Assembly: GCA_965119215.1 (NCBI GenBank)
Contig: CBCPKK010000011.1
Span: 1-64,000 of the forward strand
Reading direction: 5' to 3'
DNA: 64,000 nt
Source of the DNA: Buttiauxella sp965119215
GTDB taxonomy: Bacteria > Pseudomonadota > Gammaproteobacteria > Enterobacterales > Enterobacteriaceae
Below are positions 44,464-53,947 of this stretch, piece by piece. The notes under the pieces were generated by a model. It was not told where the DNA came from and did no database searches. It saw only the letters and a list, made by a program, of their open reading frames with translations. Each line of letters opens with the position of its first letter. Position 1 is the stretch's first letter. Position numbers and translations under genes: made by a program.

Positions 44464-45807
44464 CTATTCCGACACTACGCTCTTTGGTGCGGTGCGGCTT
44501 TCTGAAACACGGTGATGGCGCGTTTCCGGAAGCAGAGACATCACACACAAGCTCACGGCTGCGGCAAAAAGCACATAGTAGGCAGGAGCCACAGGATGGT
44601 TAGTCCATGCCAGCAACGCAGTCAGAATAAAGTGCGTAGTGCCACCAAATAACGCAGACCCGAGGGCATAAATAAGCGAGGTGCCGGTGCTACGGTAACC
44701 GGTGGGTAAAATCTCCGGCACAATCACCAGCACCGCCGTGGTCGGGAAGGTAATCAGTGTCGATATCACGAAGGTTACCGTCAGCAAACGTGCCGCATCT
44801 GGCGCATCGTGCAGCCAGGAGAACAAAGGCACGATGACAAAGCACAGCACAATAACCGGCAGGATTAACACTTTCTTGCGGCCATATTTGTCACACAGTC
44901 GCCCCGCCGTCAGCGCACCAAAAAACGACACCAATCCGGCAATCAAGATACTGGTCTGGGCAATACTCGGATCAAGATGCAGCGTTTTGATAGCGTAAGA
45001 AGTCATGTAGTTAATTAGCTGCGACGTAACGTTAATGACAAGCATAATGCCCAGCCCAATCAGTAAAAAACGGCGGTGATCGCGCCACATACCTTTGAGA
45101 ATTTGAACGGTAGTTTCTTCCTTTTTATCCTCAGTATGCAGCGTCTCAGGGACGTTACGGCGAATATAAATCGTTAGTGGTACCATCAGCAGGCTAAAGA
45201 TAAAGGGAATACGCCATCCCCAGCTTTGCAAATTCTCAGGCGACATGGAAAGCGTCAGAATCACGCCAATTATTCCACCCGTGGTGACCGCAATGCCCTG
45301 GCTGGCGATTTGCCAACAAGCATAACGTCCACGTTTATCTGCAGGGGCAGATTCGATAAGTAATGACGTCGCAGGACCGATTTCACCGCCAAGCGCAACC
45401 CCTTGCAATAAGCGACAAAACACCACAATCACCGGGGCAACAAAACCAATGCTGGCGTAGCCTGGGGTCAGGGCTATTCCCATCGTGCCAATGGTAATGA
45501 GTGAGACGGTCAGGATCATCGCTGGTTTGCGTCCGACCCTGTCCGCGTAGCTACCAATAAGCAATGCACCTAATGGCCGTGTAAAAAAGCCCACACCGAA
45601 AGTCGCCGTTGCCACCAGCAGGCTGCCATAATCCCCGCTTATCGGGAAAAATGTCTGGCCAATATAGACTGCAAAATAGGCATAAATAACAAAATCATAG
45701 ACTTCAAATGCATTGCCTGCGACGGCGGCAACAATCACACGCCAGTGAACAGACTGTGTCGGTACGGCGCCACCGCCCTGAGCTAAACTTTCGGTATTAT
45801 GACTCAT
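44464..45807 (-). CDS. MFS transporter, metabolite:H+ symporter (MHS/ProP-like) family
   Basis: This 447-residue inner-membrane protein has about 12 helices. The MHS signatures NAFEVYDFVIYAYFAVYIG (residues 33-51), GSYADRVGRKPAMILTV and LLQGVALGGEIGPATSLLIE are clear. Relatives carry organic acids, shikimate or proline/betaine with protons. It follows the M14-type peptidase gene by 19 bp and is probably its cotranscribed uptake system for the same compound. Confidence 0.88.
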   Translation of the reverse strand: MSHNTESLAQGGGAVPTQSVHWRVIVAAVAGNAFEVYDFVIYAYFAVYIGQTFFPISGDYGSLLVATATFGVGFFTRPLGALLIGSYADRVGRKPAMILTVSLITIGTMGIALTPGYASIGFVAPVIVVFCRLLQGVALGGEIGPATSLLIESAPADKRGRYACWQIASQGIAVTTGGIIGVILTLSMSPENLQSWGWRIPFIFSLLMVPLTIYIRRNVPETLHTEDKKEETTVQILKGMWRDHRRFLLIGLGIMLVINVTSQLINYMTSYAIKTLHLDPSIAQTSILIAGLVSFFGALTAGRLCDKYGRKKVLILPVIVLCFVIVPLFSWLHDAPDAARLLTVTFVISTLITFPTTAVLVIVPEILPTGYRSTGTSLIYALGSALFGGTTHFILTALLAWTNHPVAPAYYVLFAAAVSLCVMSLLPETRHHRVSESRTAPKSVVSE

Positions 45808-45826
45808 GCGACTCTCCAGGAATTGA

Positions 45827-46915
45827 TCAGTCTTGATTACGATTAATACCCGCTACCGCTTGCAGGAACACCAGTTTGCCTTGCGTCCAGATAGCGTCCT
45901 GCCACCAGGGATCTTGCGGGTTAAACGCATCTTTTAATGTCTGTCGAATCGCCGCGCACTGACGTGGGTCATCGCTGCCATAACGCGTTAACCAGTGTGC
46001 TCCACGCATCGCCAATACAGTTTGTGACTGCGGATACGTGCCATATTCCAGGCAAATGTTGGTCTGCTCCGCCTGCTCGCACTCACGAAACAGCGCGGCC
46101 TGAATCGGGCCGGTTAGCGGGACGCTGGTAGAACTGCCGGTATTCACAGAAGTGATGGTATCTCCCCACCAGTCGTGTGCGCGTTTAAGGGAATTACCCT
46201 CGTCTTCACAGCCAAAAATACGCTCTCCATAACCGTATGGCCCCAGCCCAGTGTGGATATCCAGCGAGCCGATGCGAAGGCAACGGGTAGCGTAACGACG
46301 CAAAATCGTGCGGAACGTGTCGTTACTCCAGGTTGGTTGTTCGCCACCATAATGCAACCCATCCGCAAAGCGATATTGCCCAAGGCTTACTGCGCACTGG
46401 AAACCTTTATCTCCCCAGAGTTTCGCAAGTGTTCGTAATTGGTCTTCACTTTCTACCGGAGGTGGCCAGCTTGACGGCAGCAGCAGGTCGTGAATATCAG
46501 CATAGCGATCGTTAGTCGGTAACGGTTGGTTGAAGTCGACAAAATTTCGGTTCAAGTCGACATTTTCCTGAGTGGTACGATGCGACCAGGAAAAGCCCCA
46601 CGGGTTAATCGCATGCACATGTAAAACCGCGGTGTCCGGTTCTTCCGGCGCGCCCATCTCCAGTAATCCGCGCTGGATTGCCGAACCGGGATACCCTTCC
46701 ACGCCATGCACACCACTGATCGTAATAATCAGGTTCTTCGCATCCTTTGGCCCGTCCAGCACCACGTCGGTCGCCAGCGTTTCACCTTCGGCTCCTGGAA
46801 GATCCAAAATGTAACTATCAACAGGAAGCCCTCGGGCGTGTGCCGCGTCAATAAATGCCTGGCGTGAAGCTGCATAGTTCCGACTAAACAGCGTATGCGC
46901 TAATGAACTCATCAT
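45827..46915 (-). CDS. DUF2817 / M14-type metallopeptidase family protein
   Basis: This 362-residue cytoplasmic protein has a zinc-carboxypeptidase-like motif SGVHGVEGYPGSA (His-x-x-Glu, about residues 68-80) and a later DIHTGLGPYGYGE holding the third zinc ligand. AGGAG lies ahead of two adjacent ATG codons; the second (46912) has the better spacing. The start overlaps the 3' end of the amidotransferase-like gene by 32 bp. It may remove an amino acid from a gamma-glutamyl or peptide-like substrate brought in by the MHS transporter; this is inferred from context. Confidence 0.75.
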   Translation of the reverse strand: MMSSLAHTLFSRNYAASRQAFIDAAHARGLPVDSYILDLPGAEGETLATDVVLDGPKDAKNLIITISGVHGVEGYPGSAIQRGLLEMGAPEEPDTAVLHVHAINPWGFSWSHRTTQENVDLNRNFVDFNQPLPTNDRYADIHDLLLPSSWPPPVESEDQLRTLAKLWGDKGFQCAVSLGQYRFADGLHYGGEQPTWSNDTFRTILRRYATRCLRIGSLDIHTGLGPYGYGERIFGCEDEGNSLKRAHDWWGDTITSVNTGSSTSVPLTGPIQAALFRECEQAEQTNICLEYGTYPQSQTVLAMRGAHWLTRYGSDDPRQCAAIRQTLKDAFNPQDPWWQDAIWTQGKLVFLQAVAGINRNQD

Positions 46916-47711
46916 TCTCTCCTGTCAATTTAGTAGACAATCTGGACTGCTGGCGGCCGCGACATGCATCGCCAAATGTAGCGAAAAGCTGTTGAGCAAG
47001 GGCGCTGCGTCCGAGCGACATTTCAGGATGCCATTGCACTCCCAACACCAGGCCTGCCGCATCTGGTGCGGTAAAAGCCTCAATCAATCCGTCTGGTGCA
47101 AAAGCCTCAATTCGCAATCCTTGCCCGAGCCGATCAACGCCCTGGTGGTGCAAAGAGTTCACCGTGACGCTTTGTGTGTGCGTCAGTTCTGCCAGCATTC
47201 CGTCTGGGGCGATATTGACCAGATGACTATCGTCGTACCACTCCTCCACAGGCCGATCGTGATGCCCTTCCCGATGATCCATAGCATCAGGCTGTTCATG
47301 AACAGCGCGGTGCAACGTACCGCCATAAAAAACGTTCAGCTCCTGAAATCCCCGGCAGATAGCCATCAGCGGAATGCCCTGGGCAATAATCGACGGCAGG
47401 AGTGAGAACACCGTTTGATCGCGATGAAGATCCGTAAGCGTCTCGGCAGGCAACGGTTCGACACAGTAACGCTCCGCAGCCACGTTCGAAGGGCTTCCCG
47501 GCAACAGCACGCCGTCCACAGTGGCAAGCAGCGTGGATAAGTCCATTATTTCTGGGCAAGCTGGAATGAGTACCGGCATCACCCCCGCCGCTTCATGAAG
47601 CGCACGCAGGTAGGTGTCTGGCACAGCATGAACGTTGTGCTGGAAGTAACTGATTCGATCGCAAATCACGGCCACAACGGGGCGAGGTAAAGCGGGTTTA
47701 ACCTTTTGCAT
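46884..47711 (-). CDS. Class-I glutamine-amidotransferase-like (PuuD-type) gamma-glutamyl hydrolase
   Basis: This 275-residue cytoplasmic hydrolase has the catalytic cysteine in PLMAICRGFQELNV and the His-Glu pair in GVQWHPEMS. Those are features of gamma-glutamyl-GABA hydrolases (PuuD, peptidase C26). ATG 47711 (MQKVKPALPRPVVAVI) is preferred; a longer frame to 47795 would run into the divergent LysR region. It is the first gene of a three-gene operon with the M14-like peptidase and MHS transporter. The substrate is probably a gamma-glutamyl amide, which one cannot name from sequence. Confidence 0.82.
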   Translation of the reverse strand: MQKVKPALPRPVVAVICDRISYFQHNVHAVPDTYLRALHEAAGVMPVLIPACPEIMDLSTLLATVDGVLLPGSPSNVAAERYCVEPLPAETLTDLHRDQTVFSLLPSIIAQGIPLMAICRGFQELNVFYGGTLHRAVHEQPDAMDHREGHHDRPVEEWYDDSHLVNIAPDGMLAELTHTQSVTVNSLHHQGVDRLGQGLRIEAFAPDGLIEAFTAPDAAGLVLGVQWHPEMSLGRSALAQQLFATFGDACRGRQQSRLSTKLTGENDEFISAYAV

Positions 47712-47819
47712 AACGGATACCTGTTGAACAAAGATTAACTCAATGTTAATAATTTGTTTTAGTTGCGTGAAATGCAGAATCAGGTCTATTTCCATGCAGA
47801 AATTGCAAGTGGAGGAAGG

Positions 47820-48743
47820 ATGAACACCCGCCAGCTACAGCACTTTATTGCTTTGATGGAAAATATTTCGCTCAGCGCTGCGGCCGAAGCGGTGCATTTA
47901 AGCCAGCCTGCGCTTTCCCGCAGTATCAAAGCGTTGGAAGAGCAGTTAAACGTTTCGCTTTTCAACCGCAGTGACCGCCGCCTGAGCCCAACGCCCTATG
48001 CTCTGGCGTGGGAAGCAACCGCCCGTCAAATCCTTATGAATGAGAAAGAGGGCAAACGGCTGCTGCAGATGATGCAATCGGGTGAATCCGGGCGTGTCGC
48101 GTTAGGAATGGGGTCGTCATTAATTGATGAACTGCTGGGGCCACTGCTCGAAACAATGCTCAGAGTGCTGCCGGAAGTGCAGATTAAAGTCAGCGTAGAC
48201 ACCTCTGGCTCACTGCTAAAATTGCTACGCGATCGACAAATTGACTTTTTCGTGGGGGATGCAAGTATTGCGCGCTATCAACAAGATCTCGCCGTTGAAG
48301 CACTTTTTACCTGTGGTTTTGCCTGGTACGCCAACAGCCAGCACCCTCTGGCACAGCAAAACAATATTGATATCACTCAACTCAAATGCTGGCCGATGGT
48401 GATTGCCGCAGGCTATTTTGACCCTGCGGTTGTAGAACATATGGAAAGTTTGTACGGGTTATCTTCCGGGCTTTACGAACATTTTGCCGTGCAGAGCAAT
48501 GATTTTCAGGTCGTCAGATATTTGCTCGATTCCAGCAATGCGATAGTCGCCGCTACAGATATTTCAATGATAAACGCCGTGGCGACAGGAAAAGTGGTGA
48601 AACTCCACGTCACTCCCCCACTTTCCCTTACCTTAACACTCGGCATTCTTCGGCTTACCGATCGCATTCAACCACCCGTAGCAGAACGCGTGATGGCGCT
48701 TATCCGTGAACGGCTTAAACAGACAGAACTTCGCCGCGCGTAG
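47820..48743 (+). CDS. LysR-family transcriptional regulator
   Basis: This 307-residue regulator has an N-terminal winged HTH (MNTRQLQHFIALMENISLSAAAEAVHLSQPALSRSIKALE in total; key part AAEAVHLSQPALSRSIK) and a LysR substrate-binding domain from about residue 90. ATG 47820 has GGAGGA at 5 nt and gives the standard LysR beginning; the frame extends upstream to 47763 without support. It is divergent from the amidotransferase-peptidase-transporter operon and is its likely activator. Its 3' end overlaps the convergent fructokinase gene by 29 bp. Confidence 0.88.
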   Translation: MNTRQLQHFIALMENISLSAAAEAVHLSQPALSRSIKALEEQLNVSLFNRSDRRLSPTPYALAWEATARQILMNEKEGKRLLQMMQSGESGRVALGMGSSLIDELLGPLLETMLRVLPEVQIKVSVDTSGSLLKLLRDRQIDFFVGDASIARYQQDLAVEALFTCGFAWYANSQHPLAQQNNIDITQLKCWPMVIAAGYFDPAVVEHMESLYGLSSGLYEHFAVQSNDFQVVRYLLDSSNAIVAATDISMINAVATGKVVKLHVTPPLSLTLTLGILRLTDRIQPPVAERVMALIRERLKQTELRRA

Positions 48744-49686
48744 ATTTCAGCTCGCAATCCAGCAACGGTGCCTGGGCAATAAACTGCCGTACCGTTTTAA
48801 CGTCAGGTGTTGCAGCCAGTGCCCCTTTTTGTGTGGTGACTAATGCTCCACACGCGCTGGCCTGTTCCATCGCGCGTTTGAGTTGGCCGAGATCCTGCGG
48901 CAACTGTTCCTGCGCGATGTGCGCTAACAAGCCCGCGATGAAGGCATCTCCTGCTCCCGTCGTGTCCACGCTATCGACCTCATAGCCACTAAAATGGATA
49001 ACCTGATCCTGCCATAAAACCATCGCCCCTCTGGCACCGAAGGTGACGACTTTCAGACTTGCGGGCAACGCCTTTAGCGCTTTAATCGCCACAGTAAATT
49101 CATTGGTGCCTGCAAGCCAATACCACTCTTCTTCGGATAATTTGAGGATATCTGCCTGCAGCGCAAAGTGGCGAACGGTGATCAGCATTGTCTGTCGGTC
49201 AGGCCACATCTGTTCGCGCAAATTCACATCAAAACTCAGCAAGCCACCCGCCTGTTTGATGTTTCCAATCGCCCGCGCCAGCGTTTCGCGGCAATCTTTT
49301 GCCACCAGCGCCAACGAACAAAAGTGGAGAATGTCTGCGCCAAATTCCGGCAGGGCTTGCGTGGTAATAAACTGATCGGCAGACGGGTTCACCAAAAAGG
49401 TAAATTCGCGCTCGCCGCCCTCACCCAGTGACACCAATACCGTGCTGGTACGATGCTCATCATCCATCTGGATGTGTTGCGTCGTTACTCCGTACTCGGT
49501 GAGTGTACGTTGTAAAAAGTGCCCAAAAGCATCGTTCCCCACCCGGCCAATGAAACCGCTTTGGCGGCCAAGCCTTGCGCACCCCACTGCTACGTTAACC
49601 GGCGCGCCGCCCGCACAGGCACGGTATTGCATGTCCTCATGCGGCAATAAATCCACTACCGCATCGCCAAATGTCCAGATATTCAT
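48715..49686 (-). CDS. cscK: Fructokinase (PfkB family) of sucrose operon
   Basis: This 323-residue kinase phosphorylates the fructose released from sucrose. PfkB signatures are present: GGAPVNVAVGCARLG near residue 26 and DTTGAGDAFIAGLL with the catalytic Asp near residue 250. It is the last gene of the permease-invertase-porin-kinase operon, 29 bp after the porin gene. ScrK and CscK are close homologs, so the symbol reflects operon context. Confidence 0.9.
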   Translation of the reverse strand: MNIWTFGDAVVDLLPHEDMQYRACAGGAPVNVAVGCARLGRQSGFIGRVGNDAFGHFLQRTLTEYGVTTQHIQMDDEHRTSTVLVSLGEGGEREFTFLVNPSADQFITTQALPEFGADILHFCSLALVAKDCRETLARAIGNIKQAGGLLSFDVNLREQMWPDRQTMLITVRHFALQADILKLSEEEWYWLAGTNEFTVAIKALKALPASLKVVTFGARGAMVLWQDQVIHFSGYEVDSVDTTGAGDAFIAGLLAHIAQEQLPQDLGQLKRAMEQASACGALVTTQKGALAATPDVKTVRQFIAQAPLLDCELKSTRGEVLSV

Positions 49687-49715
49687 TGCTGCTCCTCAAC
49701 ATTAATCTTCATTCT

Positions 49716-51077
49716 TTAAAACAGATATTTAAAGCGCAGGCGTGCACCGTAGCGCGGCTGATTGTCAGCCTGTTCTTCCGCTGTAGAATCAAGCCATGAC
49801 GCATAGGCTCCAAGGTAAATATTGAAATTAGGCATTTCCATAATATTCGGCAGTTGCCAGGAGGTATGAATCGTATGGATATCGTAATTTCCCGGCGCGA
49901 GAATAGCGCAGTCATCATCACACTCACTGCTAACGCCGGATGTATTAAAATCAGATATTTTGTTGTGTGCGTAAATATAACCAAGCTCAACACGATGCCA
50001 GAGTGCATTAATCCCCGCACTAAAGTCTTTTTCTTCTTCTGCATTCATATAGGCAGTATTCAGATTCACAACGACGCCATCTTGCGGATTATTCTTTAAT
50101 GTATTCCAGCTCATTGTCATGCCGTAACCGGTACGCCCGGATTGATCGTGCCAGTTTCCCGCATCGTCGTTATAACCGTAAGCATTGTTAACCAGGTTTG
50201 TTTCCATGGCGGCCGCAATAGAATAATCACCTGAACGCCAGGCAATCACCGGCCGGACGTAGACCACATTTTTTTGGTTATCCAATTCAGAGCCGTGGTA
50301 GCGCTGGTCAACGTAGAGTGAACTTCCATCTTCGACGAGGGTATTAACTTCCAGATACCAGTTGTCCAGCGTGGTGCTGAACAGCAGATTTCCGCCGCTA
50401 TTGCTGCGCCCACGCGCTTCTTTCATCATATAGATGTAGCCATAACCGTCACTGTAGAGGTCGTTGGCGGTGTTACCGGAATACTCGATGAAGGTATCCT
50501 GGTTGAGCGGGAACATATCGTAGGCTTCAAAGCGCCCGACTTTAATCCGCCAGTCTTTGTCTTGCTGCTGTCCAAAGTAGAAAGCGGCATCATCGAGATT
50601 CATTTTCCCGTTCATATCCGCCAGCGGTTGTACGGTAAACCCGGCGTATTTGCCGTTCGTTGAATGCTGCACGCCGTCTATGCCCAGTAATATTCGGCCA
50701 TTGATATCCCAGCGTTCTTTGTCCCCTGGTGCCCAATTTTTATTGGCGCTGGTTTTCACCGATGTCAGGCTTCCTGTGCGGCTGGCACCATCGAGATTAA
50801 ATTCCACATCGCCATAAAATTTCAGGCTCGTATCATTATTTAATGTCAGCGTAGGTGTAATTTTTTCTTCGCTGGAAATAATGTTTGTTTCTTTTTCAAT
50901 TACGGGTGTATTTTTTAGCTTCGCAATTTCTGACTCGGCTTTATCAGCTCGGTTTTCCGCATCCTGTAGACGTTGTTCAAGCAATGCAAATCGCTGTTCA
51001 GTGGTTAATGAAGATTGTGCAAAAATAGGCCCAGAGAATAGACAGGCGCACAGCGCCGATCCGATTATTGTTTTCAT
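49716..51077 (-). CDS. scrY: ScrY-type sucrose porin (maltoporin family)
   Basis: This 453-residue outer-membrane porin lets sucrose and related oligosaccharides into the periplasm. It has a signal peptide (MKTIIGSALCACLFSGPIFA), a coiled-coil stretch (LLEQRLQDAENRADKAESEI, residues 31-50) as in ScrY, and an 18-strand maltoporin barrel ending in Phe (RLRFKYLF). It is shorter than ScrY of enteric plasmids (about 505). It sits between invertase and fructokinase genes. A porin is not part of the classical E. coli csc set. Confidence 0.88.
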   Translation of the reverse strand: MKTIIGSALCACLFSGPIFAQSSLTTEQRFALLEQRLQDAENRADKAESEIAKLKNTPVIEKETNIISSEEKITPTLTLNNDTSLKFYGDVEFNLDGASRTGSLTSVKTSANKNWAPGDKERWDINGRILLGIDGVQHSTNGKYAGFTVQPLADMNGKMNLDDAAFYFGQQQDKDWRIKVGRFEAYDMFPLNQDTFIEYSGNTANDLYSDGYGYIYMMKEARGRSNSGGNLLFSTTLDNWYLEVNTLVEDGSSLYVDQRYHGSELDNQKNVVYVRPVIAWRSGDYSIAAAMETNLVNNAYGYNDDAGNWHDQSGRTGYGMTMSWNTLKNNPQDGVVVNLNTAYMNAEEEKDFSAGINALWHRVELGYIYAHNKISDFNTSGVSSECDDDCAILAPGNYDIHTIHTSWQLPNIMEMPNFNIYLGAYASWLDSTAEEQADNQPRYGARLRFKYLF

Positions 51078-51120
51078 CGAATGAATCCTTGCTAATCATA
51101 ATCAAATAAAGAGGTTGTAC

Positions 51121-51158
51121 GACGCCCATGCTTATTATCCACAGGCGTCTTTTTTTAT
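51121..51158. other. Intercistronic stem-loop between invertase and porin genes
   Basis: GACGCC and GGCGTC arms enclose a 21-nt loop. The T-run lies on the plus-strand side, opposite to the direction of the operon, so it is more likely an mRNA-processing structure than a terminator for these genes. Confidence 0.4.
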
Positions 51159-51162
51159 TACT

Positions 51163-52590
51163 TTATTCTAAGTGCCAGGCTCCACACTCTTTCAGTACGG
51201 CATTACCTGACCAGGCAAACACATCCAACTGGCGTGACTGAGGATAAATACGGCTACTGAGGCAGGCTTCGCCATCATTCACGAAAACTTCCACCGAGGA
51301 GCTATCAAAGAACACTCGCAGATTCAGCGTCGCCATTTCTGGCAATGCAATACTGCGCTGCCCGCAAAGCCCGAACTGCGGATAATGCCGCTCAAGAACC
51401 AGGCGTTGTGCCTGATTATCGACATAAAGCCGCATACCGTCTTCCAGCGCAATACCGTATTGCTCGGCGTCGCTGGCAGCCAAATCCCATTGCAGGATAA
51501 CTTCGGCTGCTTCGCAATTATCCATGACGTTTAACGCCTGGTTTTGTAGCGTAGGAACATCCCACGCATTCCACGTCTGCCGCAGGCATTCCAGTTCTTT
51601 CGCCGGGCGCATTTGCAGGCGATTATCCGCACTCAGCGTTACTTCGCGCGGCAGTGTCAGCATGCCTGCCCAGCCGTCCTGCTGCTCGGGCATTGGTGAT
51701 TCCCACATTGCCATCCAACCCATCACGATACGGCGACCATCAGGCGTGAGGAAACTTTGCGGCGCATAGAAATCATGGCCGTGATCCATTTCCTGGAACG
51801 CACTCTCCTGGTTGAACGTTTCGCCTGGCTGCCAGTTGCCGACGAGATAACCGCTCTGGAACAGATTGCGATTATCGTAGCCATGAGCCGCCATTCCCTG
51901 CGGGGAAAACATCAGGATCTGTTTACCGTTGAGCGTAAAGAAATCCGGGCATTCCCACATATAGCCCATCTCTTTTTGCGCCTCGGCCAGCAGCCCTTCA
52001 TCTTGCCAGTGATGCAGGTCATCCGAGCGATAAAGCCGAACCTGGCCGGTGTCGCCTACTCGCGCACCGACGACCATGTACCACGTATCCCCTTCGCGCC
52101 AGACTTTCGGGTCGCGGAAATGATGCAAACCTGGGGGTGTATCAATAACTTGCCCCTGACGGGCAAACTCGACGCCGTCTTTACTGGTTGCCAGGCACTG
52201 CACCTGATAGAGGTTGTCTTCGTTGGTTGGGTCGCCGTGGAATTTATGTCCGGTATATATCAGCGCCAGTTCATCGCCATTGACCACGGCGGAACCCGAG
52301 AAGCACCCGTCTTTATCTTCTGGCCCTTCCGGTGCCAGTGCGACAGGCAAATGTTCCCAGTGGGACAAGTCGCGGCTGCGCGCATGGCCCCAGTGCATTG
52401 GCCCCCACTGTGTTGAATAAGGATGATGCTGGTAAAAGGCGTGAAACCAGCCATCGAACCAGACCAGCCCGTTAGGGTCATTCATCCAGCCCGCAGGTGC
52501 CGCAAGATGGTAATGCGGATACCAGCGCATATTGACCTGGTCGCGTTTTTCGTTAAGCGCCTGCCCGGCATTAGCAATTAATAAAGTCAT
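51163..52590 (-). CDS. cscA: Sucrose hydrolase / invertase (GH32)
   Basis: This 475-residue cytoplasmic enzyme hydrolyses sucrose to glucose and fructose. GH32 catalytic motifs are WMNDPNG (nucleophile D38), FRDP (D160, transition-state stabiliser) and WECPD (acid/base E213). There is no signal peptide. Because the partner transporter is a proton symporter and not a PTS protein, free sucrose is the likely substrate, as for CscA; it also resembles ScrB-type sucrose-6-phosphate hydrolases. It lies 21 bp after the permease gene. Confidence 0.92.
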   Translation of the reverse strand: MTLLIANAGQALNEKRDQVNMRWYPHYHLAAPAGWMNDPNGLVWFDGWFHAFYQHHPYSTQWGPMHWGHARSRDLSHWEHLPVALAPEGPEDKDGCFSGSAVVNGDELALIYTGHKFHGDPTNEDNLYQVQCLATSKDGVEFARQGQVIDTPPGLHHFRDPKVWREGDTWYMVVGARVGDTGQVRLYRSDDLHHWQDEGLLAEAQKEMGYMWECPDFFTLNGKQILMFSPQGMAAHGYDNRNLFQSGYLVGNWQPGETFNQESAFQEMDHGHDFYAPQSFLTPDGRRIVMGWMAMWESPMPEQQDGWAGMLTLPREVTLSADNRLQMRPAKELECLRQTWNAWDVPTLQNQALNVMDNCEAAEVILQWDLAASDAEQYGIALEDGMRLYVDNQAQRLVLERHYPQFGLCGQRSIALPEMATLNLRVFFDSSSVEVFVNDGEACLSSRIYPQSRQLDVFAWSGNAVLKECGAWHLE

Positions 52591-52611
52591 AACAATTCAC
52601 TCTTTTTTCAT

Positions 52612-53850
52612 TCAAACGGTAGAGGGTTGCGACAGCAAACCTTCTGATGAGGACTTATTGCCGCGCAAAAGGAATATCGAGATAAAGGTGATGCAGAACA
52701 CCATCAGCCCCATGATTAAGTAGGTCTGAGCGAAGCCATATTGTTCATAGCTGTAACCCGCAAGCGGCGACAACACGGCGGCGATAACGGAACTGGTACA
52801 GGCAAAACCCACCAGATAGAGCGTTGAGGAGAGGCGTTTGTCGAAATTAAGACTGTTATATTTGAAGATGGAAACCAGCAGAACAGGCAGTTCCACCGCG
52901 TGGAGCAACTTAGTAATGGAAATAAGTACCGGCCCTTCCACCAGACCAGATGCAACCATACGCAGCGCCATCACCATGCCAGCAAAAATAAGTCCGTTTT
53001 TGGCACCAATACGATTGACCAGCCAGGGCGCACAGAACATTCCAGCCGCTTCCAGGAATACCTGGAATGAGTTGAGATAACCAAACATCTCGTTACCTTC
53101 GCGCAGCGTGGCAAATTGTGAGGAGAAATAAACCGGGAACTGCTGATCGTAGACGCCGTAAATACAGGTTCCGACAACGAAAAAGATCAGCGCTCTGAAG
53201 CGCGGCAGAGTCAGTAAACGCAGGGCGTCATTCAGCGTGACTTTTTCTGCACCGAGTTCTACTTTCTCAAGGCTTGCCGCCGTCGCCACTTTTAACTGCA
53301 ACAGCAGGAAAAAGAACACTAATCCTGAGCAGGAGGCCACGAGGAAGTTGAGTTTAGGGTTGATGTTGAACAGCAAACCGGCAAAGAAGGTAGCAACCGC
53401 CCAGCCTAGTGAGCCCCACATTCGAGCTTTGCCGAACTCAAAGGTACTCTGGCGTGCCACCCTTTCCGTATAAGACTCAAGAACGCCAATCCCACCGTTG
53501 AAGGTTAAGCCCACGAACAGACCACCAAAGATGCTGCCCAACAGAATGTTAATGCTCAGCAGATAACCGAAAAGCAAATACGCCGGGCCGGATAAAATCA
53601 GCAGCGCGGTGATGTACCACAATAAATTTTTTCTTAAGCCCAGCCGGTCCTGGATAAAGCCGTAACAAACCTGCGCGCACAGTGCTGAAACCGAAAGCAC
53701 CGAGAAAATGATGCCGGTATCCGTCGCTTTTAACCCGACTTCCTGATGCAGCCAGATTGAAAGTAACGAGCTGGAAGATGACCAGCTAACGAAAAAGAAG
53801 AACAGCAACGCACTTAACAGCGGGTAACTGCGGAAATGAAGTCTTTTCAT
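52612..53850 (-). CDS. cscB: Sucrose/oligosaccharide:H+ symporter (LacY/CscB/RafB family)
   Basis: This 412-residue permease of the oligosaccharide:H+ symporter family has 12 helices and imports sucrose or raffinose with protons. It matches CscB and RafB through GFIQDRLGLRKNLLW, FEFGKARMWGSLGWA, YDQQFPVYF, GYLNSFQVFLEA and NFDKRLSSTLYLVGF. ATG 53850 is chosen over an adjacent TTG. It is the first gene of the operon and is preceded by paired LacI-type operators. CscB and RafB relatives differ in raffinose uptake, so specificity is open. Confidence 0.85.
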   Translation of the reverse strand: MKRLHFRSYPLLSALLFFFFVSWSSSSSLLSIWLHQEVGLKATDTGIIFSVLSVSALCAQVCYGFIQDRLGLRKNLLWYITALLILSGPAYLLFGYLLSINILLGSIFGGLFVGLTFNGGIGVLESYTERVARQSTFEFGKARMWGSLGWAVATFFAGLLFNINPKLNFLVASCSGLVFFFLLLQLKVATAASLEKVELGAEKVTLNDALRLLTLPRFRALIFFVVGTCIYGVYDQQFPVYFSSQFATLREGNEMFGYLNSFQVFLEAAGMFCAPWLVNRIGAKNGLIFAGMVMALRMVASGLVEGPVLISITKLLHAVELPVLLVSIFKYNSLNFDKRLSSTLYLVGFACTSSVIAAVLSPLAGYSYEQYGFAQTYLIMGLMVFCITFISIFLLRGNKSSSEGLLSQPSTV

Positions 53851-53883
53851 CAATGCTTTCTCATGTAGGGGCTATGATGAAAT

Positions 53884-53895
53884 GATAACGTTAAC
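53884..53895. promoter_or_regulatory. LacI-type operator 1 (csc region)
   Basis: GATAACGTTAAC, a near-palindrome centred on CG, lies 34 bp upstream of the permease gene. It shares the core AACGTTAACATAAT with the site at 53948. Confidence 0.6.
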
Positions 53896-53928
53896 ATAAT
53901 AAATTTTTCATAGGGTTTAGGAGCGGGA

Positions 53929-53944
53929 CATGATGTTAATCACA
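53929..53944. promoter_or_regulatory. Possible CRP site in csc promoter region
   Basis: CATGATGTTAATCACA has one perfect TCACA half-site and a partial TGTGA half at the correct 6-bp spacing. It lies between the two LacI-type operators. The assignment is tentative. Confidence 0.35.
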
Positions 53945-53947
53945 CAA

